A stretch of DNA of 21,270 bases from DATJGR01 sp035494855. GTDB taxonomy: Bacteria; Pseudomonadota; Gammaproteobacteria; Pseudomonadales; Azotimanducaceae. Location of the stretch: positions 1 to 21,270 of the forward strand of contig DATJGR010000319.1 in the NCBI GenBank assembly GCA_035494855.1, in the 5' to 3' direction. The translations under genes were made by a program, and so were the position numbers. Positions 1 to 6,592 of the stretch are shown piece by piece; positions within the stretch are counted from its first letter, which is position 1, and each line of letters begins with the position of its first letter. Below the pieces are notes generated by a model. The model made no database searches, was not told the DNA's origin, and saw only the letters and a list, made by a program, of their open reading frames with translations.

Positions 1-252
1 CGCCGACCAACCCCAAAGCTATTCGTAAGCCACGCATCAGCAAACTCTCCTTTATGAGATCTACTTTCTCCCCATGAGGCGGGACCGCCTCACCCAACAG
101 ATTATCACTGGTGGCGTGAGCTCTTGTTAAGTGGTTTATGCAATTGTCAGGCAGCGTCGCCTCGAGAAGGTCGTTGTGGGTCCGTTGACACCGACAATCG
201 AACCCTGCACCGTCCGCGTGCCTCGAGTCCCACCCGCTGGCCTTGACAGTCC
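1..252. other. Non-coding leader upstream of the first gene
   Basis: I see no convincing gene here. The first 150 bases or so are clearly richer in A and T than the rest of the window and lack the codon rhythm of the neighbouring genes. The stretch holds a perfect palindrome at 75-92, a TTGACA hexamer at 185-190 without a good -10 partner, and two copies of CCTCGAG at 160-166 and 221-227. It probably contains the regulatory region of the MFS gene at 253, but it could also be the edge of a neighbouring unit that lies outside the window. Confidence 0.5.
75..92. promoter_or_regulatory. Perfect 8-bp inverted repeat, candidate operator
   Basis: TGAGGCGG (75-82), a GA spacer, then CCGCCTCA (85-92) form a perfect palindrome. 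A 2-base spacer is tight for a hairpin loop and no T-run follows, so a binding site for a dimeric regulator fits better than a terminator. It lies about 160 bases before the MFS start. No regulator gene is in the window, so the binding protein is unknown. Confidence 0.35.
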
Positions 253-1407
253 ATGCCGACTTTTGCTTTGACAGCCATCGTCATTGCGAGCATCGCTGCG
301 ATGCCGGGCAACGTGTTACCGGTGCTGGCCGGTCTGTTGTCCGACTTCCATTCGCTCGACGAAGTCGAGGTCGGTTTTCTGATCGCGATCGGAACGCTGA
401 CCGGGCTCCTCGTATCCCTCAGTGCGCCGCATTGGATCGCGCGCGTCGATTGTCGCTACACGATTGCACTCGCGCTCGTCGTCGATGCAGTTGGTCTGCT
501 CGGTCTGCGGTTCGCGCCCGGCACGGTTTCGTTGTTCACGGCGCAGGCGCTGGCCGGCGGTTCGAGCGCGGTCATCGCGAGCGTGTGTCTCACCGTCGTT
601 GCGTCGTTGCCGAATCCGACCCGCGCGTACGGTATCAAGATCACGACCGATGTCATTTTCGCCGGCACGTTTCTCGCGCTGATGCCGGCCGCCACGCTCG
701 GCCTCGGGGGGTACGTGGCCGCGCTCGCTTGCATCAGTGCAGTCGTCGCGCCGCTGGCGTCGAAGTTGCCGTTACGCGCCATTCAGACCGCGCGCGCCGA
801 AGGCGCGCCGATCAGAATTCGCGACGCACCGCAATCGGCATGGCTCGCTCTGTTCGCCATCATGGTGTTTTACGTGGGCGGCATCGGCGTGTGGGCATTT
901 CTCGAGCGCGTCGCGGTACACGCGGGCATCGAACGCGGTACGGCCAGCAATGCCATCGCGGTGGGTCTCTTCGTCGGCGTAGTGGGCTCGTTGGGAGCAG
1001 CCGTGTTCGGCGGACGCACGAAGCGGATCTGGCCGGAGTCGCTCGCCGGATTGCTGCTGGTTGCGTCGTTTGCGATGCTCACGTTCGTCGGCAGTACGGC
1101 GCAGTTCTATTTCGCGGTGTTTGTCTTCAACTGCAGCTGGAACTTCTTCATTCCGTTCGTCATAGGGCTCGTTGCGGGCCGCGACAGCACCGGACGGTTG
1201 GCGTCGCTGGTGCCGGGCACGGTCATGATCGGCGGCGTTCTGGGGCCGGTGCTGGCCGGTGCGATGATCCGCGCCTCCGGATATCGCACCGCGATGATCG
1301 TGATGACGCTGATCGTTGCGACGTCGATCGCCGGTTACGTTCTGATCGCGAGCAAACCGCTGCCCGGCCGGCGGTGGGAAGAGGATGAGGTCGCGAAGAC
1401 GGTGTAA
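253..1407 (+). CDS. Major facilitator superfamily (MFS) transporter
   Basis: This 384-residue protein is almost entirely hydrophobic, with about twelve membrane segments and short loops, as expected of an inner-membrane MFS carrier. The first segment starts at residue 4, leaving almost no N-terminal cytoplasmic tail. A longer positively charged loop (about residues 175-195, rich in Arg) separates the two six-helix halves. The C-terminus is short and charged. Substrate cannot be read from the sequence; the family moves small molecules by proton-coupled uniport, symport or antiport. The ATG at 253 lacks a clear ribosome-binding site; an ATG at 301 would cut into the first helix and is less likely. 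A gap of 95 bases to the next gene suggests a separate transcription unit or a loose operon. Confidence 0.85.
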   Translation: MPTFALTAIVIASIAAMPGNVLPVLAGLLSDFHSLDEVEVGFLIAIGTLTGLLVSLSAPHWIARVDCRYTIALALVVDAVGLLGLRFAPGTVSLFTAQALAGGSSAVIASVCLTVVASLPNPTRAYGIKITTDVIFAGTFLALMPAATLGLGGYVAALACISAVVAPLASKLPLRAIQTARAEGAPIRIRDAPQSAWLALFAIMVFYVGGIGVWAFLERVAVHAGIERGTASNAIAVGLFVGVVGSLGAAVFGGRTKRIWPESLAGLLLVASFAMLTFVGSTAQFYFAVFVFNCSWNFFIPFVIGLVAGRDSTGRLASLVPGTVMIGGVLGPVLAGAMIRASGYRTAMIVMTLIVATSIAGYVLIASKPLPGRRWEEDEVAKTV

Positions 1408-1489
1408 GCTCTGCGCTGCTGTCGTCGCCCGCAGCTGGCGTCGATTTCAATCGCTAGACACGCCCCGATTCGAACAACAGACAAAGAAC

Positions 1490-1496
1490 GGAGGAG
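1490..1496 (+). promoter_or_regulatory. Strong ribosome-binding site setting a GTG start
   Basis: GGAGGAG lies six bases before GTG at 1503. It is the best Shine-Dalgarno sequence in this part of the window and supports the GTG start of the small secreted protein. Confidence 0.7.
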
Positions 1497-1502
1497 AACA
1501 TC

Positions 1503-1787
1503 GTGCTGAGCCGCCCGACCATATTCGCCATCCTGGCCGCATTCGTCGCGGTCAGTGTATCGGGGTCGCAATATCCCATGCTCGACGTGGTTGCGCAGAA
1601 GGTGATTCAACGATACGAGTCATCTACCTGTGAGCAGCTGTGGGAAGCGCGGGGCAAGCCGAAGACCGCGCAGGAGCAGAACCTGATCCAGATCCTGCAG
1701 GGCGACCCGCAGATGCGCACCGTGTTCCTGAATGAGGTCGCAGGTCCGATCGCCAACAAGATGTTCACGTGCGGACTGATCCCATGA
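1503..1787 (+). CDS. Small secreted conserved hypothetical protein
   Basis: A 94-residue protein starting at GTG behind a strong GGAGGAG site. Residues 1-22 form a hydrophobic signal-peptide-like segment. The mature part is helical in character with two cysteines, C43 (in SSTCEQLW) and C90 (near the C-terminus, FTCGLIP), which could form a disulfide in the periplasm. The pattern Cys-Glu-Gln-Leu, then a polar stretch, then DP..R..F...VA.PIANKMF.CG.IP resembles a family of short secreted proteins of unknown function that I recall from other Proteobacteria. Its stop overlaps the ATG of the next gene in an ATGA, so the two are translationally coupled. No enzymatic function can be assigned. Confidence 0.75.
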   Translation: MLSRPTIFAILAAFVAVSVSGSQYPMLDVVAQKVIQRYESSTCEQLWEARGKPKTAQEQNLIQILQGDPQMRTVFLNEVAGPIANKMFTCGLIP

Positions 1788-2650
1788 TGTTCACACGCTC
1801 TCTGGTTACTGGCGCGCTGGCGCTCGCTCTGCCTTTTGCGGCCGGAGCGGCTACGCCGGCAGTGCCGAGCACGATATCGGTAGATGCGCCGGCGGCGCCT
1901 GCAGCAAACCCGCTGCAGCTCGAACCGAAAGCGATCGACGTTCTCAAAGCGGCGAGTGCGCGCCTCGCGGCGGCACGCGCGCTTTCGTTCACGGCCGTGG
2001 TCAGTTACGAGAGTCCGAGCGTGTTCGGCCCGTCGCTCGTCTACACCACGCGCTCCGACGTCACGCTGCAACGCCCCGACAAGCTGCGGGTGGTCACGCC
2101 CGGTGACGGTCCCGCCACCGAGTTCTACTACGACGGCAAAACGATGACGGCGTTCGCGCCGACCGAGAACCTGGTCGCCACTGCAGTGGCGCCGGCCACC
2201 ATCGATGCGACGCTCGCGGCCGCGTTCGATTCGGCAGCAATCTACTTCCCGTTCTCCGATCTCGTGGTCGCCGATCCGTACAAGGATCTGGCCGAAGGCA
2301 TGGAAGTGGCGTTCTACATCGGTCAGTCGAAGGAAGTCGGCGGCACCACCACAGACATGATCGCGTTCGCGAATCGCAACGTGTTCGCTCAAGTGTGGGT
2401 CGGCGTCGATGACAAGCTGCCGCGCAAACTGCGCGCGGTGTATCTGAACGATCCGTTGATGCTGCGGCACGACATGGATCTGTCGAACTGGTCGCTCGAT
2501 CCGAAGATTCCGGCCGGCACTTTCGCGCCGGCAAAAGCCGCGTCGGCGATGAAGATCGCGTTTGCGCGTCCGGATGTGATGCCGGCCGGTACGTCGGCGC
2601 AGCCGCCGATGACGCCGCCGACCGCCCCGAAACCCGCGAAGACGCCTTGA
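1784..2650 (+). CDS. DUF2092 family periplasmic protein
   Basis: A 288-residue protein with an N-terminal signal peptide (hydrophobic core about residues 5-22, likely cleavage after AGAATPA). After an Ala/Pro-rich linker, a folded domain of about 200 residues begins with a helix (IDVLKAASARLAAARALSFT) and continues with alternating strands containing RPDKLRV, YYDGKTMT and LPRKLRAVYL, the style of DUF2092 (PF09865). As I recall, that family is related to LolA/LolB-type lipid- or lipoprotein-binding folds. The C-terminus is a Pro/Ala/Lys-rich tail. Adjacent ATG codons at 1784 and 1787 are both possible; 1784 makes an ATGA overlap with the upstream gene. It sits between two other secreted-protein genes, so a chaperone or transport role for the downstream repeat protein is conceivable but only inferred. 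Confidence 0.8.
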   Translation: MMFTRSLVTGALALALPFAAGAATPAVPSTISVDAPAAPAANPLQLEPKAIDVLKAASARLAAARALSFTAVVSYESPSVFGPSLVYTTRSDVTLQRPDKLRVVTPGDGPATEFYYDGKTMTAFAPTENLVATAVAPATIDATLAAAFDSAAIYFPFSDLVVADPYKDLAEGMEVAFYIGQSKEVGGTTTDMIAFANRNVFAQVWVGVDDKLPRKLRAVYLNDPLMLRHDMDLSNWSLDPKIPAGTFAPAKAASAMKIAFARPDVMPAGTSAQPPMTPPTAPKPAKTP

Positions 2651-2660
2651 GGAGAACGAC

Positions 2661-3521
2661 ATGAAACAGATAGCAATGGTGATTGCGGCAGGCACGCTCG
2701 CGTGTGCGAGCCCTGCTGCGTTCGCGTGGGCGCACGCGAATGCGTACGGGGGCGGCGGCACATTCCACGCGCAGGGTTCGGACTCGACGACCCGCACCAA
2801 CGCGTGGGGTGGCAGCGCGACGCATACCGAAGGCGAGGGGACCACCGCGACCAATCGCTACGGCGACACGGCGACGCACGAAGAAGGTTCCGGCGAAACG
2901 CAGATGTCGAACGCGTACGGCGGCACCGCCACGCACTACCAGGGTCAAGGCACCACTGCGCAGAGCGCGTACGGCGGTACGGCGTATCACGCGGAAGGTT
3001 CGGGCACGACGGAAATGTATGGCGCCTATGGCGGTAGCGCGACGCACTACGCCGGCTACGGCACCGTGGGCACGAGCGCATACGGCACCACCGCCTATCA
3101 CAGCGCTTACTACGGCACGACGGCGGTGTATCCCGCGTACCATCCGCCGACCACCGTGAACTACTACAGCTCAGGTTGTTACAACTGCGGCGGCTGGTCC
3201 ACCGCCGGTGCCGCGGCCGCCGGTGTCGTCGTCGGCGCTGCCGTCGCGACCGCTGCCGCCTCGTCGGCCAATGCCGCGAACACGACGAACGCATACAACG
3301 CAGGAGTGGCCGCGGGTACGTCGAGCGCCTATTCGGCGGGTTACGTTGCCGGCGTGAACAATTCGGTTTCGTACGTGATGGGAGGTATCTATCCGACGCT
3401 GCCGTCCGGTTGCATGACGCCTACGGTGAGTGGCGTGTCGTATTACCTCTGCGGCAACAACTGGTTCCTGCCATCGTATGGTGCCAATGGAGTTTACTAT
3501 CGGGTCGTCGCCGCCCCTTGA
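2661..3521 (+). CDS. Secreted Tyr/Gly/Thr/His-rich repeat protein
   Basis: A 286-residue protein with a clean signal peptide (residues 1-22, ending ASPAAFA). Residues 27-157 are seven imperfect repeats of 18-20 residues with a consensus like NAYGGTATHxxGxGTTxxS. A His/Pro/Tyr stretch with a GCYNCGG motif follows, then an Ala/Val/Gly-rich segment (about residues 180-205) resembling a glycine-zipper membrane or assembly segment, and a Tyr/Gly-rich C-terminal module with two cysteines (SGC and YYLCGNNWF). Low complexity, small residues and aromatic periodicity suggest a surface or extracellular structural protein. The ribosome-binding site AGGAG (2650-2654) overlaps the stop codon of the DUF2092 gene, so both are expressed together. 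I know of no assigned function; the C-terminal pattern looks like that of hypothetical proteins next to DUF2092 genes elsewhere (from memory). Confidence 0.8.
   Translation: MKQIAMVIAAGTLACASPAAFAWAHANAYGGGGTFHAQGSDSTTRTNAWGGSATHTEGEGTTATNRYGDTATHEEGSGETQMSNAYGGTATHYQGQGTTAQSAYGGTAYHAEGSGTTEMYGAYGGSATHYAGYGTVGTSAYGTTAYHSAYYGTTAVYPAYHPPTTVNYYSSGCYNCGGWSTAGAAAAGVVVGAAVATAAASSANAANTTNAYNAGVAAGTSSAYSAGYVAGVNNSVSYVMGGIYPTLPSGCMTPTVSGVSYYLCGNNWFLPSYGANGVYYRVVAAP
2739..3131 (+). repeat. Seven tandem 18-20-residue protein repeats
   Basis: Residues 27-157 of the secreted protein divide into units starting at residues 27, 47, 66, 84, 103, 121 and 140, with lengths 20, 19, 18, 19, 18, 19 and 18. Nearly every unit has A/R-Y/W-G, then T/S-A-T/Y-H, then G-x-G-T-T. 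The alternation of 19 and 18 suggests a 37-residue double unit. The DNA copies have diverged, so the repeat is held by protein selection rather than recent duplication. Confidence 0.75.
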
Positions 3522-3573
3522 TTCGATCGTTTGACCTCTGGTTGTTGGAACCCTGGGCGTTGGAGAAGGCGCG

Positions 3574-4980
3574 ATGAAGATGCCGATGGTCGTCGAAGCG
3601 GCGCGCTCGATTCGAGCGGGAAGGTTGACGTCGGAAGCGTTGACGCTCGAATGCATCGCCGCCATCGAGCGCCACAATCCGGTGTTGAACGCCTTCGTAT
3701 ACCTCGACTTCGACGCCGCGCTCGCCGAAGCCCGGTCCGTGGATCGCATTGTCAAAGCCGGCGGCGCGTTGGGTCCGCTCGCCGGCATACCGTTCGGCGT
3801 GAAAGACCTCGAGCATTGCGCCGGCATGCCGACGACGCGTGGATCCCGCTGGTTCGCGAATGGCCCGAACGCGGCCGTCGACGACATCCACGTGGCGCGG
3901 TTGCGCAAAGCGGGTGCGATACCGATCGGCAAAACGGCGGCGCCCGAATTCGGCGCGTGGGCGTACACGGCGAGTCCGTTGCTCGGCGTCACGCGGAATC
4001 CGTGGAACACCGATCGTACGCCGGGTGGTTCGAGCGGCGGTTCCAGCGCCGCGGTATCCGCAGGCCTCGTGCCTTTCTGTACGGCGAGTGATGGCGGCGG
4101 CTCGATCCGCACGCCCGCGGCGTTCACCGGACTCGTCGGATTGAAATGCACCTACGGACGCATTCCCACGTTCGGCGCGACGCACATCGCGCAGAACGCG
4201 GTCGTCGGCAGCCTGGCCACCACGATTGCGGACACCGCGCTGCTGCTCGACGTCATGGCAGGACCGGATGCCCGCGACCGCACCTGCCTGCCGCCGCCGA
4301 GCGGCAGCTACGTCGCGGCCATCGACGCGCTCGACGTGCGCGGTACGCGCGCTGCGTGGTCGCTCGATCTCGGTTTCGCGATCGTCGAGCCTGAAGTGGC
4401 CGCGCTGTGCGAGCGCGCTGCGCGCACGTTGATGACGGCGATCGACGCGCGCCGCGTCGACGTGAAGGTTCGTTTGGAGGATTACATCCGCACGTATGCG
4501 CGGATCGAGGGCGTCGACAAGTTCGTCGATATCGATCCCGACCTGTGGCAGAACCGGTTGGACGAACTCGACCCGTTGATTGCACCGGGCTGGGAAAAGA
4601 CGCGCACCGTGACGCTGCCGAAGTCGGCCGCGGTGGAATCCGACCGACGCAAGCTGGTTCACCAGGTCGCCGGCTATTTCGAGCATTTCGATCTGCTGCT
4701 GACGCCGATGGTGGCGCGTCCGGCCTTCGCCGCCGAAGGTCCGATGCCGAGCGAGGTGGCCGGCATACCCGGTCACGGCGGTATGGCGGTGATTCACGGC
4801 ATGCTCGCGAACCTCGCGAATCTGCCCGCGATCACGCTGCCGGCCGGCCTCACGTCGGATGGGCTGCCGGTGGGTCTGCAGATCGTCGGCCCGCGGCATC
4901 GAGAAGACCTGCTGCTGGCAGTTGCGCGCCGTTACGAAGCCGCGCAGCCGTGGCCGCGGCACTCGCCGCTCGCCGGCTGA
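3574..4980 (+). CDS. Amidase-signature family hydrolase
   Basis: A 468-residue amidase of normal length for the family, which hydrolyses C-N bonds of carboxamides through a Ser-cisSer-Lys triad. All three residues are visible: K77 in FGVKD, cis-Ser S153 in GGSSGG, and nucleophile S177 in DGGGSIR. The 24-residue gap between the two serines matches the family. The C-terminal part ends with LPAITLPAG...GLPVGLQIVGP, another hallmark. There is no signal peptide, so it is cytoplasmic. A good site, GGAGAAGG, precedes the ATG by seven bases. It is not GatA, since no gatB or gatC lies nearby; the substrate is unknown. It follows the secreted-protein cassette by 52 bases and precedes the channel gene by four. 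Confidence 0.9.
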   Translation: MKMPMVVEAARSIRAGRLTSEALTLECIAAIERHNPVLNAFVYLDFDAALAEARSVDRIVKAGGALGPLAGIPFGVKDLEHCAGMPTTRGSRWFANGPNAAVDDIHVARLRKAGAIPIGKTAAPEFGAWAYTASPLLGVTRNPWNTDRTPGGSSGGSSAAVSAGLVPFCTASDGGGSIRTPAAFTGLVGLKCTYGRIPTFGATHIAQNAVVGSLATTIADTALLLDVMAGPDARDRTCLPPPSGSYVAAIDALDVRGTRAAWSLDLGFAIVEPEVAALCERAARTLMTAIDARRVDVKVRLEDYIRTYARIEGVDKFVDIDPDLWQNRLDELDPLIAPGWEKTRTVTLPKSAAVESDRRKLVHQVAGYFEHFDLLLTPMVARPAFAAEGPMPSEVAGIPGHGGMAVIHGMLANLANLPAITLPAGLTSDGLPVGLQIVGPRHREDLLLAVARRYEAAQPWPRHSPLAG

Positions 4981-4984
4981 TCGC

Positions 4985-5605
4985 ATGTTCCGCCTCGTGG
5001 CCGCTGCGGCCGAGAGCTCGGAGCTTCCCAACGAGTTAGAGAAGGGGCTGCAGACGATCGATCGGCTGCCCGGCGACATTGCCGAGTTGCCGATGCTGCA
5101 CCACCTCGCCGAAGTGATTCCGGTGGCGGATCTGGTGTTCGGCGGCGGCGTTCTGATCGTCGTGGTGCTGGTGCACGCGACCGGTCTGCGTTTCGTGGGC
5201 GACCATGTATCGCGGCGCGTGCATTCGATCCTGCAGCGTCCGTCCCTGTGGCACGCCGACCTGCTGATGGGCAGCATCATCTTCCTGCTGCTCGCGCTGC
5301 ATCTCTTCGAGATCTTCGTCTGGTCGTGCGCGCTGGTGTTCTCCGGCCTCGTGCCGAACTGGCACGACGCCGGATTCTTCGCCGGCAACACTTACACCAC
5401 CATCGGCTACGGCACCTTCGTACTTTCGTCCGAGTGGGAGATGGTGGCGCCGATCATGGCCATTTCGGGACTCTTCACGTTCGGATGGTCGGGCAGCGTG
5501 CTGGTCGACTACGTGCGCCGCATCCAGCAGATCAGGGACGCGGTCAACGCGAGGAAACACGGCCTGCCGGCGCCCGAGAGTCCGGCGGAGCCGCCGGTCA
5601 GCTAG
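4985..5605 (+). CDS. Small potassium-channel-like membrane protein
   Basis: A 206-residue protein with a pore signature: residues 129-143 form a pore helix ending in the selectivity filter TTIGYG (138-143). Three hydrophobic segments are visible, about 45-66, 92-118 and 153-177, the last two flanking the pore loop as in Ion_trans_2-type channels. There is no voltage-sensor helix with regular Arg residues and no RCK/TrkA-N domain; the C-terminus is a short charged tail. The start ATG at 4985 lies four bases after the amidase stop but has no Shine-Dalgarno sequence, so translation is probably coupled; ATG 5093 (residue 37) is an alternative that keeps all membrane segments. The last eight bases overlap the convergent hydrolase gene. 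K+ conduction is inferred from the filter alone. Confidence 0.75.
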   Translation: MFRLVAAAAESSELPNELEKGLQTIDRLPGDIAELPMLHHLAEVIPVADLVFGGGVLIVVVLVHATGLRFVGDHVSRRVHSILQRPSLWHADLLMGSIIFLLLALHLFEIFVWSCALVFSGLVPNWHDAGFFAGNTYTTIGYGTFVLSSEWEMVAPIMAISGLFTFGWSGSVLVDYVRRIQQIRDAVNARKHGLPAPESPAEPPVS

Positions 5606-6407
5606 CGGGTCGCGCGATTCCGTTACGGACGAATGCATCGATTGCGTCCGACACCCCGTCCGGTTCGTGAATGGCGACATCGTGTCCCGCGCGCGCGAAC
5701 ACCTGCAGCGCCGCGTTCGGCAGGCGTCTGAAATCGTCGAGATTGGCCGGCAGCAGCGAATCGGCGGACCCGGCGATCACCAACGTCGGCGTCCCGATCG
5801 AACCCAGCTCCGCGCCGACGTTCAGCGTGCGCATCGACTCGGCGCCGCCGTCGAAGTGCCCGTCGGAAACTCCGAAGATGTGGTCGACGCGACTGTTGAA
5901 CCACGCCTCCGTTTCGACGTCGGGCCGCACGCAGGTGGCCCGATACTGCGCCAACAAGGTTGCCCGGTCGCGCTTGCTGCGCAGCGCGCGCCGCAGCTCG
6001 TGCATCCGCGGATCGGTGGCTGGAAATCCGTCCGCCGGCACCGACGCCATCAGCACCAACCGCTCGAGGCGTTGCGGATAGGTGAGCGCCAGCACGTAGC
6101 CGATGCCGCCGCCCATGCTGTGCCCGGCGTACACGAACCGGTCGACCCCGAGATGGTCCGCGAGGCCGATCACGTCGGCCGCGTATTGCTCGAGCGTATA
6201 ACCGTCGGCGGTGTGTTCGCTGTCGCCGGTGCCGCGGCACTCCATCACGATCACCTGGTGGTGCTGCATCAGCCGGTCGGCCACCGGCTGCCAGTTCACG
6301 CGCGACGCGGTATAGCCGTGATGCAGCAGAATCGGTACAGCGCCTGGCGTCGCGGTGCCGCGCACGTCGTACCACAACCGCGCGCCGTTGATCGTTGCGT
6401 GTGCCAT
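5598..6407 (-). CDS. Alpha/beta-hydrolase fold enzyme
   Basis: A 269-residue alpha/beta hydrolase with a full catalytic set. The oxyanion region is HHGYTAS (29-35), the nucleophile elbow GHSMGG carries S97, the acid is D216 in IAGSADSLLP, and the base is H242 in AGHD. Length and layout match the esterase/lipase/haloalkane-dehalogenase-like group, and a cap region lies at about 130-195. No signal peptide is seen. The substrate is not predictable. The start at 6407 gives MAHATINGARLWYDVRG, a typical first strand; the open frame continues upstream to 6515 but that part looks non-coding. It is transcribed divergently from the nuclease operon and converges on the channel gene with an 8-base overlap. 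Confidence 0.87.
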   Translation of the reverse strand: MAHATINGARLWYDVRGTATPGAVPILLHHGYTASRVNWQPVADRLMQHHQVIVMECRGTGDSEHTADGYTLEQYAADVIGLADHLGVDRFVYAGHSMGGGIGYVLALTYPQRLERLVLMASVPADGFPATDPRMHELRRALRSKRDRATLLAQYRATCVRPDVETEAWFNSRVDHIFGVSDGHFDGGAESMRTLNVGAELGSIGTPTLVIAGSADSLLPANLDDFRRLPNAALQVFARAGHDVAIHEPDGVSDAIDAFVRNGIARPAS

Positions 6408-6485
6408 CCGTAGAACTCTGTTGTTGCTGGAATCGCGATGGTGCCAGGCGCGCGCCGTTGCATCACCTGCCAGTACGCCTGCCTG

Positions 6486-6516
6486 GTGACAGGAGCGACG
6501 CGGATCGGCGTACACT
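6486..6516 (+). promoter_or_regulatory. Weak candidate promoter for the nuclease operon
   Basis: GTGACA (6486-6491) and TACACT (6511-6516) resemble -35 and -10 hexamers, separated by 19 bases, slightly longer than ideal. They lie in the 185-base divergent gap, about 77 bases before the GTG start of the nuclease gene. The call rests on position and partial consensus only. Confidence 0.22.
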
Positions 6517-6592
6517 CGGCGCTGCCTGCAGTTGCGAACCGTGACGTGTCTTCACCGCTTCATATACGCCGTTTCGGCGATCTCACGCGCCG

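Noticed and set aside
185..248. TTGACA hexamers at 185-190 and 243-248 as sigma-70 -35 boxes
   Set aside because: The first has no acceptable -10 at normal spacing, and the second would place the transcript start inside the MFS coding sequence.
181..252. Possible tRNA remnant or attachment site (TCGAACCC-like string)
   Set aside because: No cloverleaf can be folded on either strand and no integrase gene is present.
243..1388. A 381-codon plus-strand frame overlapping the first MFS gene
   Set aside because: The product is Arg/His-rich and not membrane-like; the frame starting at 253 gives a clean twelve-helix transporter.
2739..3131. Curli-type (curlin) repeats in the secreted protein
   Set aside because: The Ser-Gln-Gly-Asn-Gln spacing of curlin units is absent; period and residues differ.
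3421..5391. A 656-codon minus-strand open frame across the repeat protein, amidase and channel genes
   Set aside because: It spans several genuine genes with catalytic motifs and has the Arg-rich composition of an antisense shadow.
6440..6490. Imperfect inverted repeats (CCAGGC/GCCTGG) in the divergent intergenic region
   Set aside because: Short, interrupted arms and no T-run; could arise by chance in GC-rich DNA.
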